The notes under the pieces are model-generated. The model searched no databases. It saw only the letters and a list, made by a program, of their open reading frames with translations, and was not told the DNA's origin. The translations under genes and the position numbers were made by a program. Source: an uncultured Eubacteriales bacterium (GTDB taxonomy: Bacteria; Bacillota; Clostridia; Lachnospirales; Anaerotignaceae). From it: 64,000 bases of DNA. The stretch lies in assembly GCA_900546215.1 (NCBI GenBank), contig URCD01000001.1:1-64000 (forward strand), in the 5' to 3' direction. Below, piece by piece: positions 24,462 through 33,979 of this stretch (position 1 is its first letter; every line of letters begins with the position of its first letter).

Positions 24462-25577
24462 ATGAAAAGGAATTTAAAGAAACTGCTTGCAATGGCACTA
24501 TCTGCCACAATGGTACTTTCAGTGGCTGCATGCTCCAGCTCTAAAAAGGAGGAGCCTGCGGACAAGGGACAGACAGAAGAAAGCGGAACAAAATCTGACA
24601 TTAAAATTGGCCTTATTACAACAATCGGAGGACTCGGTGACAGCTCAATCGGTGATGAGGGCTATAACGGAGTAAAAAACGCTTCCGAAGTACTTGGTTT
24701 TGAATTTGACTATTCAGAACCCATGACATCACAGGACCTTGAGGCACTTATAATCGAGTATTCCGAATCAGGCGAATATGACCTCATAGTCACACTTGGA
24801 AATGAATCTCTTGAGCCGGTTCAGTCTGAGCAGGCAAATTATCCTGACCAGAAATATCTTGTATATGATATTGAGGCAGAGCATGAAAACGTTATTACAG
24901 AATGGTTCTCAAAGGATGAAATCGGTTTCATGGCAGGATGCTTCATGGCGCTTATGGAGCCTTACGGACAGCTTATAATTAATGGGGAAACAAAAACCTG
25001 GGAACCCGGAAACACATACGGCCTTATAATCGGAGGAGAGTATCCTTCAACGGTTTCGGCAATTACAGGCGCAGCGGCTGGCATTAAATATATTGACCCT
25101 GAGAACGAGTATTTATACGCAATTGTAGGCGACTGGAAAGACCAGGCTAAAAATAAGGAGCTTGCCCTCTCAATGTACGATCAGGGAGCTCACTTTATTT
25201 TCCATAACGCAGGCGGCGGATGCAACGGAATACTTGAGGCTGCCAAGGAAAGAGACGGTTTCTTTGTTGGTTACGATGGAAACCAGAACAACTTAGACCC
25301 TACACATGTAGTTGCTTCTTCAATCAAATGCAACAGTGACGTTATTCTTCGTGTGCTTACGCAGTTTGTTGAGACAGGAGAACTGGCATGGGGAACAGCA
25401 GAGGAAAATGGATACGCAAACGGCGGTATCGACTTCGTATATCAGGACGGACTTGAGGTTCCTGAGGAAGTATCTGCTGCTATGGAAGCAATAAAAGAAA
25501 AATTGAAAGCCGGAGAAATAACACCTCCTTCAACATGGGAAGACGTTGAAACATTCACAGCGGTATACGAAGGCTGA
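24462..25577 (+). CDS. BMP family ABC transporter substrate-binding lipoprotein
   Basis: 371 residues from the ATG at 24462 behind GGGAGG. Signal peptide with lipobox LSVAAC, lipid-anchored Cys24, then a Ser/Glu-rich linker. The ligand-binding part has IGLITTIGGLGDSSIGDEGY and the later WKDQAKNKELALSMYDQGAHF region typical of the BmpA/PnrA group. PnrA-type proteins bind purine nucleosides, which would fit the adenosine deaminase-like gene in the same operon. First gene of a run reaching to 33932. Confidence 0.9.
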   Translation: MKRNLKKLLAMALSATMVLSVAACSSSKKEEPADKGQTEESGTKSDIKIGLITTIGGLGDSSIGDEGYNGVKNASEVLGFEFDYSEPMTSQDLEALIIEYSESGEYDLIVTLGNESLEPVQSEQANYPDQKYLVYDIEAEHENVITEWFSKDEIGFMAGCFMALMEPYGQLIINGETKTWEPGNTYGLIIGGEYPSTVSAITGAAAGIKYIDPENEYLYAIVGDWKDQAKNKELALSMYDQGAHFIFHNAGGGCNGILEAAKERDGFFVGYDGNQNNLDPTHVVASSIKCNSDVILRVLTQFVETGELAWGTAEENGYANGGIDFVYQDGLEVPEEVSAAMEAIKEKLKAGEITPPSTWEDVETFTAVYEG

Positions 25578-25647
25578 TAAATATGAGATCACACAGATGT
25601 CATAGGGGTTCAACCTCTATGACATTTGTTTTAAGGAGGCCAGACAG

Positions 25648-27189
25648 GTGGAAAACAACATTATTGAAATGAAAAATATCTGCATATCCTTTGGAGACCT
25701 CATGGCCAATAAAAACGTAGACTTTTCAGTTAAAGAGGGAGAGATAATGGCGCTGCTGGGGGAGAACGGAGCCGGTAAGTCAACCCTAATGAAAATTCTC
25801 TACGGTCTGTATGCGAGGGACAAGGGCGAAATAACGGTAGAAGGCAAAAAAATGCCGCATAAGTATTCGCCTATGGATATGATTAATCTTGGTATTTCAA
25901 TGGTTCCACAGCAGTTTATGCTTGTAGACGCCTTTACGGTTGCAGAAAATATAATTCTGGGCAAGGAGAAGGTTGTAGGAAAATTTGTATTTAATAAAAA
26001 GAAGGCTGAACAGCTGGTTGCGGACCTCTGCGAGGAATTTGACATACGTCTTAACCCATCCGATACTGTAGCCTCGCTTTCCCTTGGAGAAAAGCAGAAA
26101 ATAGAAATTCTTAAGGCTCTGTACAGGGGCGGCAGGGTAATAATACTTGACGAGCCGACAACAATACTAACCCCTCAGGAGGTTTCAGAGCTTTTTTCTC
26201 TTTTAAAATCTCTAAAGGCAAAGGGCATATCGGTGATTTTAATTGCGCATAAGCTTCAGGAGGTTATGGACGTTACAGACAGGATTACAGTTATGAGGCT
26301 TGGGGAAAAGGTGGCGGTAGTTAATACTGCCCAGACAAACATAAACGAGCTTGCTGAAACTATGGTAGGCAGAAGGCTTAACAGCGTTTGTGTGGATTTC
26401 AAGGAGGAGCATGAGGCTCCGCTTATCAAATTTGTAGACGTTTCTACAAAAAAGCAGGGAGAAAGATGCCCTCTCAATAATTTTAACCTGGAGCTTTATC
26501 CGTCAAGAGTTGTGGGAATTGCAGGAATTGACGGCAACGGACAGACAGAACTTGTGGAAGTAATGGCCGGCATAAAGCAGATTAAAAGCGGTTCTATAAT
26601 AATTGACGGCAAGGAAATCAGGGATAATTCCCATGCCGTTATGAAAGATCAGGGAATAGGGATAATTCCCGAGGACAGAAGGGAACAGGGATTGGTGCTG
26701 GACCTTTCGATTAAGGACAATATTATTATAGGACGAAGAAAGGACAAGGAATTTGTCAACAAGGGTGTGTTTAAAAAGAGAGATGTTAATGCCTATGCCG
26801 ATGAGCTTATAAAGGAATTTGACGTGCGTCCGCCCAAAAGGGACGTTATCTGCCGTTTTGTTTCAGGGGGAAACCAGCAGAAAATAGTACTGGCTAGAGA
26901 ACTGAGCAGGCCGGGTCTTAAAACAATTGTCGCTTCACAGCCTATAAGAGGACTTGATATAGGAGCGATAGAGTTTACTCACAGAACCCTTTTAAGATTT
27001 CGTGAGGAAGGAAAGGCCGTACTCCTTATATCCAGTGATTTGGATGAGATAATGGAGCTGAGCGATTATATAGCGGTATTGTCTGAAGGAGAAATTGTCG
27101 CCTTTAAGCCAAGAAACCAGTTTACAGTAGAGGAAATAGGCCTGTATATGGGCGGAGAAAAAGCTGAGGAAAGGAGAGACGCCATATGA
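25648..27189 (+). CDS. BMP-type ABC transporter ATPase, two ABC domains
   Basis: 513 residues from the GTG at 25648 (AAGGAGG at 8-base spacing). Two tandem ABC domains. The first has LLGENGAGKSTLMKIL, LSLGEKQKIEILKAL and VIILDEPTTIL. The second has a degenerate Walker A (AGIDGNGQTELVEVM) and signature FVSGGNQQKIVLARE. This is the sugar/nucleoside importer layout (RbsA, NupA). It powers the two permeases encoded directly downstream. Confidence 0.92.
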   Translation: MENNIIEMKNICISFGDLMANKNVDFSVKEGEIMALLGENGAGKSTLMKILYGLYARDKGEITVEGKKMPHKYSPMDMINLGISMVPQQFMLVDAFTVAENIILGKEKVVGKFVFNKKKAEQLVADLCEEFDIRLNPSDTVASLSLGEKQKIEILKALYRGGRVIILDEPTTILTPQEVSELFSLLKSLKAKGISVILIAHKLQEVMDVTDRITVMRLGEKVAVVNTAQTNINELAETMVGRRLNSVCVDFKEEHEAPLIKFVDVSTKKQGERCPLNNFNLELYPSRVVGIAGIDGNGQTELVEVMAGIKQIKSGSIIIDGKEIRDNSHAVMKDQGIGIIPEDRREQGLVLDLSIKDNIIIGRRKDKEFVNKGVFKKRDVNAYADELIKEFDVRPPKRDVICRFVSGGNQQKIVLARELSRPGLKTIVASQPIRGLDIGAIEFTHRTLLRFREEGKAVLLISSDLDEIMELSDYIAVLSEGEIVAFKPRNQFTVEEIGLYMGGEKAEERRDAI

Positions 27190-28253
27190 AAGATAATATG
27201 AAATTTAAAAAGTTTTTAGGCGACGCCGGAAGAATTGTGGCGGCATTCCTTATAGCTCTTATAATAGGCGGAATTTTCCTTGCCTTTTTAGGACAGTCAC
27301 CGATAGAGGCATATATAGTTATTTTTTCCAAGGCCATAGACGGCTTTGACCAGGTGCTTAGGCGTATGACCCCGCTTATGCTGACGGGACTTGCGGTTGC
27401 TATCCCTCTTAAAACAGGAATGTTAAATATGGGCGGAGAAGGCCAGATTGCAGTCGGTGCGCTTATAGGAGCGCTTGTCGGCGCATATGTGCCGCTGCCG
27501 GGCATTATTCATCCTATAGTATGTATGATAGCCGCTGCAATAGGCGGAGGAATTGCGGCGCTTATTCCGGCATTTCTTAAGGTTAAGTTTGGTTCGGGAG
27601 AGGTTGTAACCTCTATCATGCTTAACTACGTTATTATGTATATCATTAAATATCTTACAATGTATCCGCTGAGAGCATCCAACAACATGCCTCAGACAGC
27701 TGATGTTTTAGATTCAGCCGTTTTGGCAAGACCTGTTCAGGGACAGCAGTGGGCATGGGGGCTTTTTATCGCCCTTGGAATTTGTTTTCTTATGCAGTTT
27801 TTCCTTGAAAAAACCAATAAGGGACTGGAGCTTAAAAGCGCAGGATTAAGCCCGCTTACCTCAAAGTATCAGGGAATCAATATCAGGACGCTTTCTCTGC
27901 TTGGCATGGTTATAGGCGGTGCGTTGGCTGGCGTTGGAGGAACTCTTGAGGTTCTTGGCGGAAAATACGCATATTTGGACGGATATTTTGACAACTATGG
28001 ATGGGACGGAGTGGCTATCTGTTATATGGCAAAGGGAAATCCCATTGTTGTTATACTTACGTCATTCATTATTTCCGTAATAAGGGTAGGTGCGGCTGCG
28101 CTGGACAGAAAAACAAATATATCGGTATTCTTTTCCATTGCCCTCTACGGAGTTATAATCATTCTTCTTGTTTCACCCCATCTTATCCAAATTATTATTG
28201 ACTTCTTCAAAAAGAGATTTGCACCAAAAGAAACGGCAAAGGAGGAAGCGTAA
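27186..28253 (+). CDS. ABC transporter permease (BMP/nucleoside type), first
   Basis: 355 residues with about ten hydrophobic segments; central GLAVAIPLKTGMLNMGGEGQIAVGAL is the typical signature of the RbsC-like permease family. The start overlaps the ATPase stop by 4 bases. It forms the membrane channel with the next gene product. Confidence 0.9.
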   Translation: MKDNMKFKKFLGDAGRIVAAFLIALIIGGIFLAFLGQSPIEAYIVIFSKAIDGFDQVLRRMTPLMLTGLAVAIPLKTGMLNMGGEGQIAVGALIGALVGAYVPLPGIIHPIVCMIAAAIGGGIAALIPAFLKVKFGSGEVVTSIMLNYVIMYIIKYLTMYPLRASNNMPQTADVLDSAVLARPVQGQQWAWGLFIALGICFLMQFFLEKTNKGLELKSAGLSPLTSKYQGINIRTLSLLGMVIGGALAGVGGTLEVLGGKYAYLDGYFDNYGWDGVAICYMAKGNPIVVILTSFIISVIRVGAAALDRKTNISVFFSIALYGVIIILLVSPHLIQIIIDFFKKRFAPKETAKEEA

Positions 28254-29138
28254 ATGGCAATATCGACTTTATTATCAAGCTCGCTTAGAATGATGACTCC
28301 TCTGCTTTTCGCGGCCCTGGGAGTGCTTGTAACCTCAAAAGCCGGAGTCGTAAATATGGGCATGGAGGGGAACATGCTCTTTGGCGCATTTATTTCGGTC
28401 TATTTTACATACGTCACCGGAAATCCGCTGGTTGGGCAGATAGCGGCGCTTATGTTTGGCATGATATACGGACTTGTAATGTCCTTTTTCATAATCATAT
28501 GCAAGGCAAATCATACCGTGTGCGGCCTTGGACTTAACTTTGTAGCCCAGGGTGCGACCACTGTTTTGCTTGGCACGGTATGGAACACTTCAGGAATATC
28601 TCCGTCAGTTACAAAATTTCCCTCATTCACAATGGGGCCTTTAGGACTGCAGTCCTATAATATAATCATTGTTCTGCTGCTTTGCGCGCTTGTATGGTTT
28701 ACGCTTGGCAGGACTAACTTCGGACTCAGAATGCGCTCAGTTGGCGAAAACCCGGCTGCTGCTGATTCAGTTGGTATATCCGTAGGAAGATACCAGCTTA
28801 TGGCCATGATTATTGCCGGGGCTTTAGGAGGGCTTGCAGGTTCTGAGCTTGCCATAGGACAGACAGGCTCCTTTGCTAAGCTTATGACCTCATCAAAGGG
28901 CTTCCTTTCCTACTCAGCGGTTATTTTTGGCGGCTACGGAGTTATAGGAACAATTCTTACAACCTTTGTTCTGGGATTTTTGGACGCGTTCCAGATGAGG
29001 GCGCAGACCGTATTCAATATTCCAGGACAGCTTCTTCTTATGCTTCCTTACCTGTTTACGCTTATTGCGCTTATAGGTGTGGGCAATGTCAAGAAGCCTG
29101 CGGCTATGGGCAAAATTTATGAACGAGGAAAATTCTGA
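28254..29138 (+). CDS. ABC transporter permease (BMP/nucleoside type), second
   Basis: 294 residues, about nine hydrophobic segments. ALGVLVTSKAGVVNMGMEGNMLFGA corresponds to the signature of the first permease. It starts directly after the stop of that gene (TAAATG). Heteromeric permease pairs of this form are standard in BMP-type importers. Confidence 0.9.
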   Translation: MAISTLLSSSLRMMTPLLFAALGVLVTSKAGVVNMGMEGNMLFGAFISVYFTYVTGNPLVGQIAALMFGMIYGLVMSFFIIICKANHTVCGLGLNFVAQGATTVLLGTVWNTSGISPSVTKFPSFTMGPLGLQSYNIIIVLLLCALVWFTLGRTNFGLRMRSVGENPAAADSVGISVGRYQLMAMIIAGALGGLAGSELAIGQTGSFAKLMTSSKGFLSYSAVIFGGYGVIGTILTTFVLGFLDAFQMRAQTVFNIPGQLLLMLPYLFTLIALIGVGNVKKPAAMGKIYERGKF

Positions 29139-29162
29139 TATTTTACGGGAGGCAGATAATCA

Positions 29163-31271
29163 ATGAACGCTATCAACAATATAAAATATTTATTAAGTCC
29201 TAAGACAATTGCAATTCTTGGATGCTCGGAAACAAATCCGGGCGGCGCAACGCTTAAAAATCTTTTGAATTTGGGATATAAAGGTGAAATTTATCCGGTA
29301 CATCCTAAAAAGGAAGAGGTAATGGGAATAAAGTGCTACAAATCACTTGAGGATATAGGCAAAGAGGTTGACTGCTGTGTCGTATCACTTAGAGCCTCAC
29401 TTATACCGCAGACTATAGAGGATATGAAAAAATGCGGTGCAAAGGCGGCGGTTGTGTTTGCCAGCGGATTTTCGGAAACAGGAGATGAAGGCAGAAGGCT
29501 TCAGGCTGAGGTTTCAAAACAGATTGAGGAGGCCGGAATAGCCGTATGCGGAGCAAACTGCCTTGGGCTTATAAACCTTACTGACAATATACCTCTTTAC
29601 AGCGCACCAATCGATGCGGAAAACGAAAACGGGCCTATCGGTATGGTAGCCCACAGCGGTTCCGCCTGTATAGCTATGATGAGCGCGGCAAGGGGAACCG
29701 GCTACAGCTATCTTATTTCCTGCGGCAATGAGGCTGGCCTTGGCGTACAGGATTACTTTGAATATATGCTTGAGGATGACAGCACGAAGATTTTGGCAGG
29801 CTATCTTGAGGCCGTAAGAAGCCCGGAGAAGCTGGCGCGCGTTGCCGATATGGCGGTTCAAAAGGGCAAGCCTATTGTAGTGTTTAAAACAGGGCGCTCT
29901 GAAATAGGACAGAAAACAGCTTCGGCACATTCAGGTGCGCTTGCAAGTCCTACGGCTATAGTTGACGCATATTTTAAGAAAAACAATATATTAACGGCGA
30001 AAAGCTTTGACGAGCTTGCCGAGGCATGTGAGTTGCTTTCAAAGCTTAAGGACTGGGACCTTGAAACGGATAAAATTGCATGTACAGCCATTTCGGGCGG
30101 TCAGCTGGGCTTTACCAGCGATGTTGCAAGCGAGGAAGGCGTCGAGTTCGGACAGATTGGTGAGGAGGCCAAGGCAAAAATCAGAGCGGTGCTTCCTGAC
30201 TTTGCTACGGCTAATAACCCTCTAGACGTTACGACAGCGCTTTTCGACCCCCCGGCTTATAAGGAATGTATAAGGGCCATGGCGGGAGACCCCTCAATCG
30301 GCCTTATACTTATCTGCCAGGATGCGGAGGCAGGAATGGCTGTTGACGAAAGTAAGCTTTACTGCTCCATAGCGCAGGCTATTGTGGAGGTACAGCAGGA
30401 AATCAGCAAGCCCATAGCAGTTTTCTCACCAATATCGGCAGGCTTTGACAAACCGTTCGCGAAAATATTAAGAGACGGCAATATACCGCTTTTACAGGGC
30501 GCACATGAGAGTCTTCATGCGGTTAAGCTGCTTATTGATTGGGATAAAATTAAAAAGAATTATGGTAAAAAGGCAGAGATAACAGAGCAGAAAAAACTTG
30601 ATTTTAACGGAAGCAGAGTTCTCAGTGAAAGGCAGAGTAAGGCCCAGTTTGAAAAATTCGGACTTAGCGTGGCTAAGGATATTCTGGTTCAGACCAAGGA
30701 CGAGGCAGTTAAGGCTGCGGATGAAATAGGGTATCCTGTGGTAATAAAGGTAGACTCACCCGATATTCTTCATAAAACAGAGGCTGGAATTGTAAAGCTG
30801 AATATTAAAAATGAGGCTGAACTTACTGAGGCATATGATGCTGTGATTGCCAACACTAAGAGTTATAATGCTGACGCGAGGATAAGCGGCGTTTCAGTTC
30901 AGGAGATGGTTGAAAGCGGTGTTGAAATGCTTATCGGCGCTAAAAATGATCCTTCTTTTGGACCGTCGGTAATGGTGGGTCTGGGAGGCATATTCGTAGA
31001 GGTATTTAAGGATTTCTCCCTGTCTCTGGCTCCGGTTAATAGGGCTGAAGCCTTAGAAATGATAAATTCGCTTAAGGGAAGCAAGCTTCTTTATGGAGCT
31101 AGGGGAGCAAAAGAAGCAGATACAGAAGCCCTTGCCGATTTTATTGTAAAATTCAGCCAGATGGTTGCCGCAAATAGAGATACCTTTGCTGAAATAGATA
31201 TTAACCCTGTGATAGTTCTTGAAAAGGGAAAGGGTGTAAAGGCTGTTGACGGACTTATTATCAGCAAATGA
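29163..31271 (+). CDS. ADP-forming acetate/acyl-CoA ligase family protein
   Basis: 702 residues. Residues ~1-460 resemble the CoA-binding and ligase parts (IAILGCSETNPGG, VAHSGSACIAMM, GNEAGLGVQDYFEYM, and SAHSGALASPTA near the phosphohistidine loop). Residues ~480-700 are an ATP-grasp domain (KAADEIGYPVVIKVDSPDILHKTEAGIVKLN and FAEIDINPVIV). Family members interconvert an acyl-CoA plus ADP and phosphate with the acid, CoA and ATP, often yielding ATP in fermenters. Its place before a deaminase and two crotonases suggests an acid or CoA ester of the same pathway. Acyl group unknown. Confidence 0.88.
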   Translation: MNAINNIKYLLSPKTIAILGCSETNPGGATLKNLLNLGYKGEIYPVHPKKEEVMGIKCYKSLEDIGKEVDCCVVSLRASLIPQTIEDMKKCGAKAAVVFASGFSETGDEGRRLQAEVSKQIEEAGIAVCGANCLGLINLTDNIPLYSAPIDAENENGPIGMVAHSGSACIAMMSAARGTGYSYLISCGNEAGLGVQDYFEYMLEDDSTKILAGYLEAVRSPEKLARVADMAVQKGKPIVVFKTGRSEIGQKTASAHSGALASPTAIVDAYFKKNNILTAKSFDELAEACELLSKLKDWDLETDKIACTAISGGQLGFTSDVASEEGVEFGQIGEEAKAKIRAVLPDFATANNPLDVTTALFDPPAYKECIRAMAGDPSIGLILICQDAEAGMAVDESKLYCSIAQAIVEVQQEISKPIAVFSPISAGFDKPFAKILRDGNIPLLQGAHESLHAVKLLIDWDKIKKNYGKKAEITEQKKLDFNGSRVLSERQSKAQFEKFGLSVAKDILVQTKDEAVKAADEIGYPVVIKVDSPDILHKTEAGIVKLNIKNEAELTEAYDAVIANTKSYNADARISGVSVQEMVESGVEMLIGAKNDPSFGPSVMVGLGGIFVEVFKDFSLSLAPVNRAEALEMINSLKGSKLLYGARGAKEADTEALADFIVKFSQMVAANRDTFAEIDINPVIVLEKGKGVKAVDGLIISK

Positions 31272-32289
31272 ATTTGAAAGGCCGATAAAGGACTGGCCTA
31301 AAATTGACCTTCACAGACATTTGGAGGGAGCTGTGAGAACGGACACCTTCAAAGATATAGTCAGGGAATATAAAATAGAACTCCCGGAGGGGGAATATAC
31401 GGGCATACGGGACAATATATGCATATGCTCAGGGGATGAAAAATCCCTTACAGCCTTCCTTAAAAAGTTTGTATGGCTGAGAAAATTATTTGTTAATAAA
31501 GAGGCTCTCGCAAGGATAACCTACGAGGCTGTTGAGGACGCGGCAAAAGACAATGTAATATATCTTGAGCTGAGGTTTAATCCGGCAAGGATGTTTGGCT
31601 GCGGGCTTTCGCATAGTGATGTAATTGACGGCATAAATGAAGGCATAAGGCTTGCAAAGGCAAAATATCGGATTAATGTCGGCCTTATATGCGGCATAGC
31701 AAGGGATATGGAGTATAGCTTCGCCTCAGATACAATTGCTTTCGCAGTAAAAAATATGGACAAGGGCATACTGGCTATGGACATCATGGGAGACGAAAAG
31801 TCCAGCCCCAAGGAGTTCAGCCGGCTTATAAAAGAGGCAGCAAAGGCTGGTCTTCCCGCTACCGTACACGCCGGAGAGGCAGGTCCTGCCGAAAACATAA
31901 TTGAGAGTATAAATGAGCTTGGAGCTGTAAGGATAGGCCATGGCAGCCATATACTTGAAAATAAGACGGCTCTGGAGCTTGTAAAGGAGAAAAACGTACT
32001 TATAGAGGCATGCCTTACAAGCAACGTACAGACAGGAGCGGTAAAGGATATGGTCAGCCATCCGCTTAAAACGCTGCTGGCAGAGAATGTACCTGTATGC
32101 CTTAATACCGATGACCCGGGCGTCAGCGGATGCCTTGATTTGAGCGGTGAGTTTTATACGGCTAAAAGCGTATTTTCATTGGACTTTGAGGATTTAATCA
32201 AAATGCTTATGACAGGCGCTGAACATATATTTGACATAAACAGCAGGGACACAATAAAGAGGGATATAAAAAACTATTTTAAAATTTAG
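31246..32289 (+). CDS. Adenosine deaminase-like amidohydrolase
   Basis: 347 residues if started at the TTG at 31246, overlapping the ligase gene by 26 bases; no ATG in frame precedes the metal motif, so this start is likely but not certain. The zinc and catalytic residues of the ADA family are all present: IDLHRHLEGA (HxH), ATVHAGEAG (His and Glu), RIGHGSH and NTDDPGVSG (paired Asp). It would deaminate adenosine or a related purine or adenine analogue. The nucleoside-type importer in the operon fits this. Confidence 0.85.
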   Translation: MTDLLSANEFERPIKDWPKIDLHRHLEGAVRTDTFKDIVREYKIELPEGEYTGIRDNICICSGDEKSLTAFLKKFVWLRKLFVNKEALARITYEAVEDAAKDNVIYLELRFNPARMFGCGLSHSDVIDGINEGIRLAKAKYRINVGLICGIARDMEYSFASDTIAFAVKNMDKGILAMDIMGDEKSSPKEFSRLIKEAAKAGLPATVHAGEAGPAENIIESINELGAVRIGHGSHILENKTALELVKEKNVLIEACLTSNVQTGAVKDMVSHPLKTLLAENVPVCLNTDDPGVSGCLDLSGEFYTAKSVFSLDFEDLIKMLMTGAEHIFDINSRDTIKRDIKNYFKI

Positions 32290-32300
32290 GAGGAATTATT

Positions 32301-33113
32301 ATGAGTACTGTTATAACGGAAGTAAAAAGAAGAGTAGGCTACATAACAATGAACAGGCCTGAAAAGCTTAATGCCTTAAATGATGACCTTCTTATTGATT
32401 TATACGACGCTCTCGATAAATTTGATAAGGATGAAGATGTAAGGTGCGTTATCCTCAAGGGTGCAGGACGTGCATTCTGCCCCGGATTTGACCTTTCTCC
32501 CAGAGAGAATCCCTTTGTTACGGTTCCGGACTGGAGAGGACATGTTGAACTCGGAAATAAGGTTACATGGAAGATCTGGGAAATGACAACGCCTGTAATC
32601 GCGGCTGTTCATGGCTTCTGTCTTGGCGGCGGCTGCGACCTTGCTGCTGTATGCGACTTTACAATCGCTTCTGAGGACGCGGTTTTTGCAGAGCCTGAAA
32701 TACAGTTTAACTCAGCTCCTCCGTTTATGATGCTTCCATATGTTGTGGGAATTAAAAAGGCTAAGGAAATTATCCTTACCGGAGACCGTTTCTCAGCTTC
32801 CGAAGCTGAAAAAATCGGACTTGTAAACAAAGTTGTACCGGCTGACAAGCTTGATGAGGAAGCAACTGCCCTTGCTATTAAGCTTGTTAAAATACCTCAG
32901 ATTTCGGTTCAGATGAATAAGCTTTCAATCAACAGAATTTATGAGGCGGCAGGCTTCAGAAGCGGCATTAACGCGGGAGCGGAGATGTTCCCTCTTGTAC
33001 TTATGACAAGTACACCTGAATTTGAGAGATTTAACGAGGTTAAGGAAAAGGAAGGACTTGCCGCCGCTTTTAAGTGGAGAGATCAGTTCTTTGCAGATGA
33101 CAACCAGGAGTAA
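32301..33113 (+). CDS. Enoyl-CoA hydratase/isomerase family protein (crotonase), first
   Basis: 270 residues with the crotonase fold. The oxyanion-hole segments are GRAFCPGFDL and HGFCLGGGCDL. At the usual first catalytic Glu the sequence has Asp (GGGCDLAAVCDF), while the second is kept (FAEPEIQF). Acts on a CoA thioester; hydratase, isomerase or hydrolase activity cannot be told apart. It is a distant paralogue of the next gene, 12 bases downstream. Confidence 0.87.
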   Translation: MSTVITEVKRRVGYITMNRPEKLNALNDDLLIDLYDALDKFDKDEDVRCVILKGAGRAFCPGFDLSPRENPFVTVPDWRGHVELGNKVTWKIWEMTTPVIAAVHGFCLGGGCDLAAVCDFTIASEDAVFAEPEIQFNSAPPFMMLPYVVGIKKAKEIILTGDRFSASEAEKIGLVNKVVPADKLDEEATALAIKLVKIPQISVQMNKLSINRIYEAAGFRSGINAGAEMFPLVLMTSTPEFERFNEVKEKEGLAAAFKWRDQFFADDNQE

Positions 33114-33125
33114 GGAGGAAGCCCT

Positions 33126-33932
33126 ATGGCATTTGAAACCCTTAAATACTCAGTAGAAAATAATGTTGCCTCAATTACCTTTACAAGGCCTGAAAAGCTG
33201 AATACGCTTAACATGAAGGTATGGGCGGAAATTGTAGAGGCTTTGGATACGGCAGAAAAGGACGACGAGGTAAACAGCATGCTCATTATGGGCGAGGGGC
33301 GCGCTTTCTGCGCAGGCTTTGACATGGACGACTCCGCAGAACAAAAGGAGCAGTCCGTGTGGGAGCAGTGGCTGGAGCTTAGGAGCGAAAGGGAAAATTC
33401 CCTCAGGCTATGGAATTTCAGGAAGCCGATTGTTGCCGCAGTACAGGGCTACTGCCTTGGCGGAGGCCTTGAGCTTGTCAATCTTGTGGATTTCATAATT
33501 GCGGCTGACAACGCTAAATTCGGGGAAAGTGAAATGCAGTATTCTTTCCTGCCTCAGCCATCAATGCTTTGGCTTTTGGGAGCTAGAAAAACTAAGGAAA
33601 TTCTTATGCTGGCCGAGCGTTTCACAGCGGAGGAAGCATATAGGATCGGCTTTGTAAATAAAGTTGTTCCCCTTGAAAATCTTGAGGCGGAGTCAAGAAG
33701 AGTAGCGGAGCGCCTTGCAAAAATGCCTACGGAGACAATGCAGCTTACAAAGAAAATGATAAATAAGGCCCTTGACGAGCAGGGCATGGATATTATCGGT
33801 GAGTGGGGCTGGGATACATTCCTTGTTTCCAAGCTTATGACGACAAAACTAAGCGCCGAATATGACAGAATAGCCGCTGAGCAGGGCACCTCGGCAGCTA
33901 TAAAATGGATGAACGAAAGATTTAAAAACTAA
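33126..33932 (+). CDS. Enoyl-CoA hydratase/isomerase family protein (crotonase), second
   Basis: 268 residues. GRAFCAGFDMDD and QGYCLGGGLELVNLVDF form the oxyanion hole with the first Glu kept; FGESEMQYSF has the second. The two crotonases differ mostly in the residues lining the active site, suggesting successive steps or a heteromer. Last gene of the operon before a strong terminator. Confidence 0.87.
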   Translation: MAFETLKYSVENNVASITFTRPEKLNTLNMKVWAEIVEALDTAEKDDEVNSMLIMGEGRAFCAGFDMDDSAEQKEQSVWEQWLELRSERENSLRLWNFRKPIVAAVQGYCLGGGLELVNLVDFIIAADNAKFGESEMQYSFLPQPSMLWLLGARKTKEILMLAERFTAEEAYRIGFVNKVVPLENLEAESRRVAERLAKMPTETMQLTKKMINKALDEQGMDIIGEWGWDTFLVSKLMTTKLSAEYDRIAAEQGTSAAIKWMNERFKN

Positions 33933-33936
33933 TTGA

Positions 33937-33968
33937 AGAGAGGGCGCAGCGTAAGCTGCGCCCTCTCT
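33937..33968. terminator. Terminator ending the BMP/crotonase operon
   Basis: Perfect 14-bp GC-rich stem AGAGAGGGCGCAGC / GCTGCGCCCTCTCT with a GTAA loop, between the convergent crotonase and helicase genes. Confidence 0.85.
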
Positions 33969-33979
33969 GTTTATAAGGG

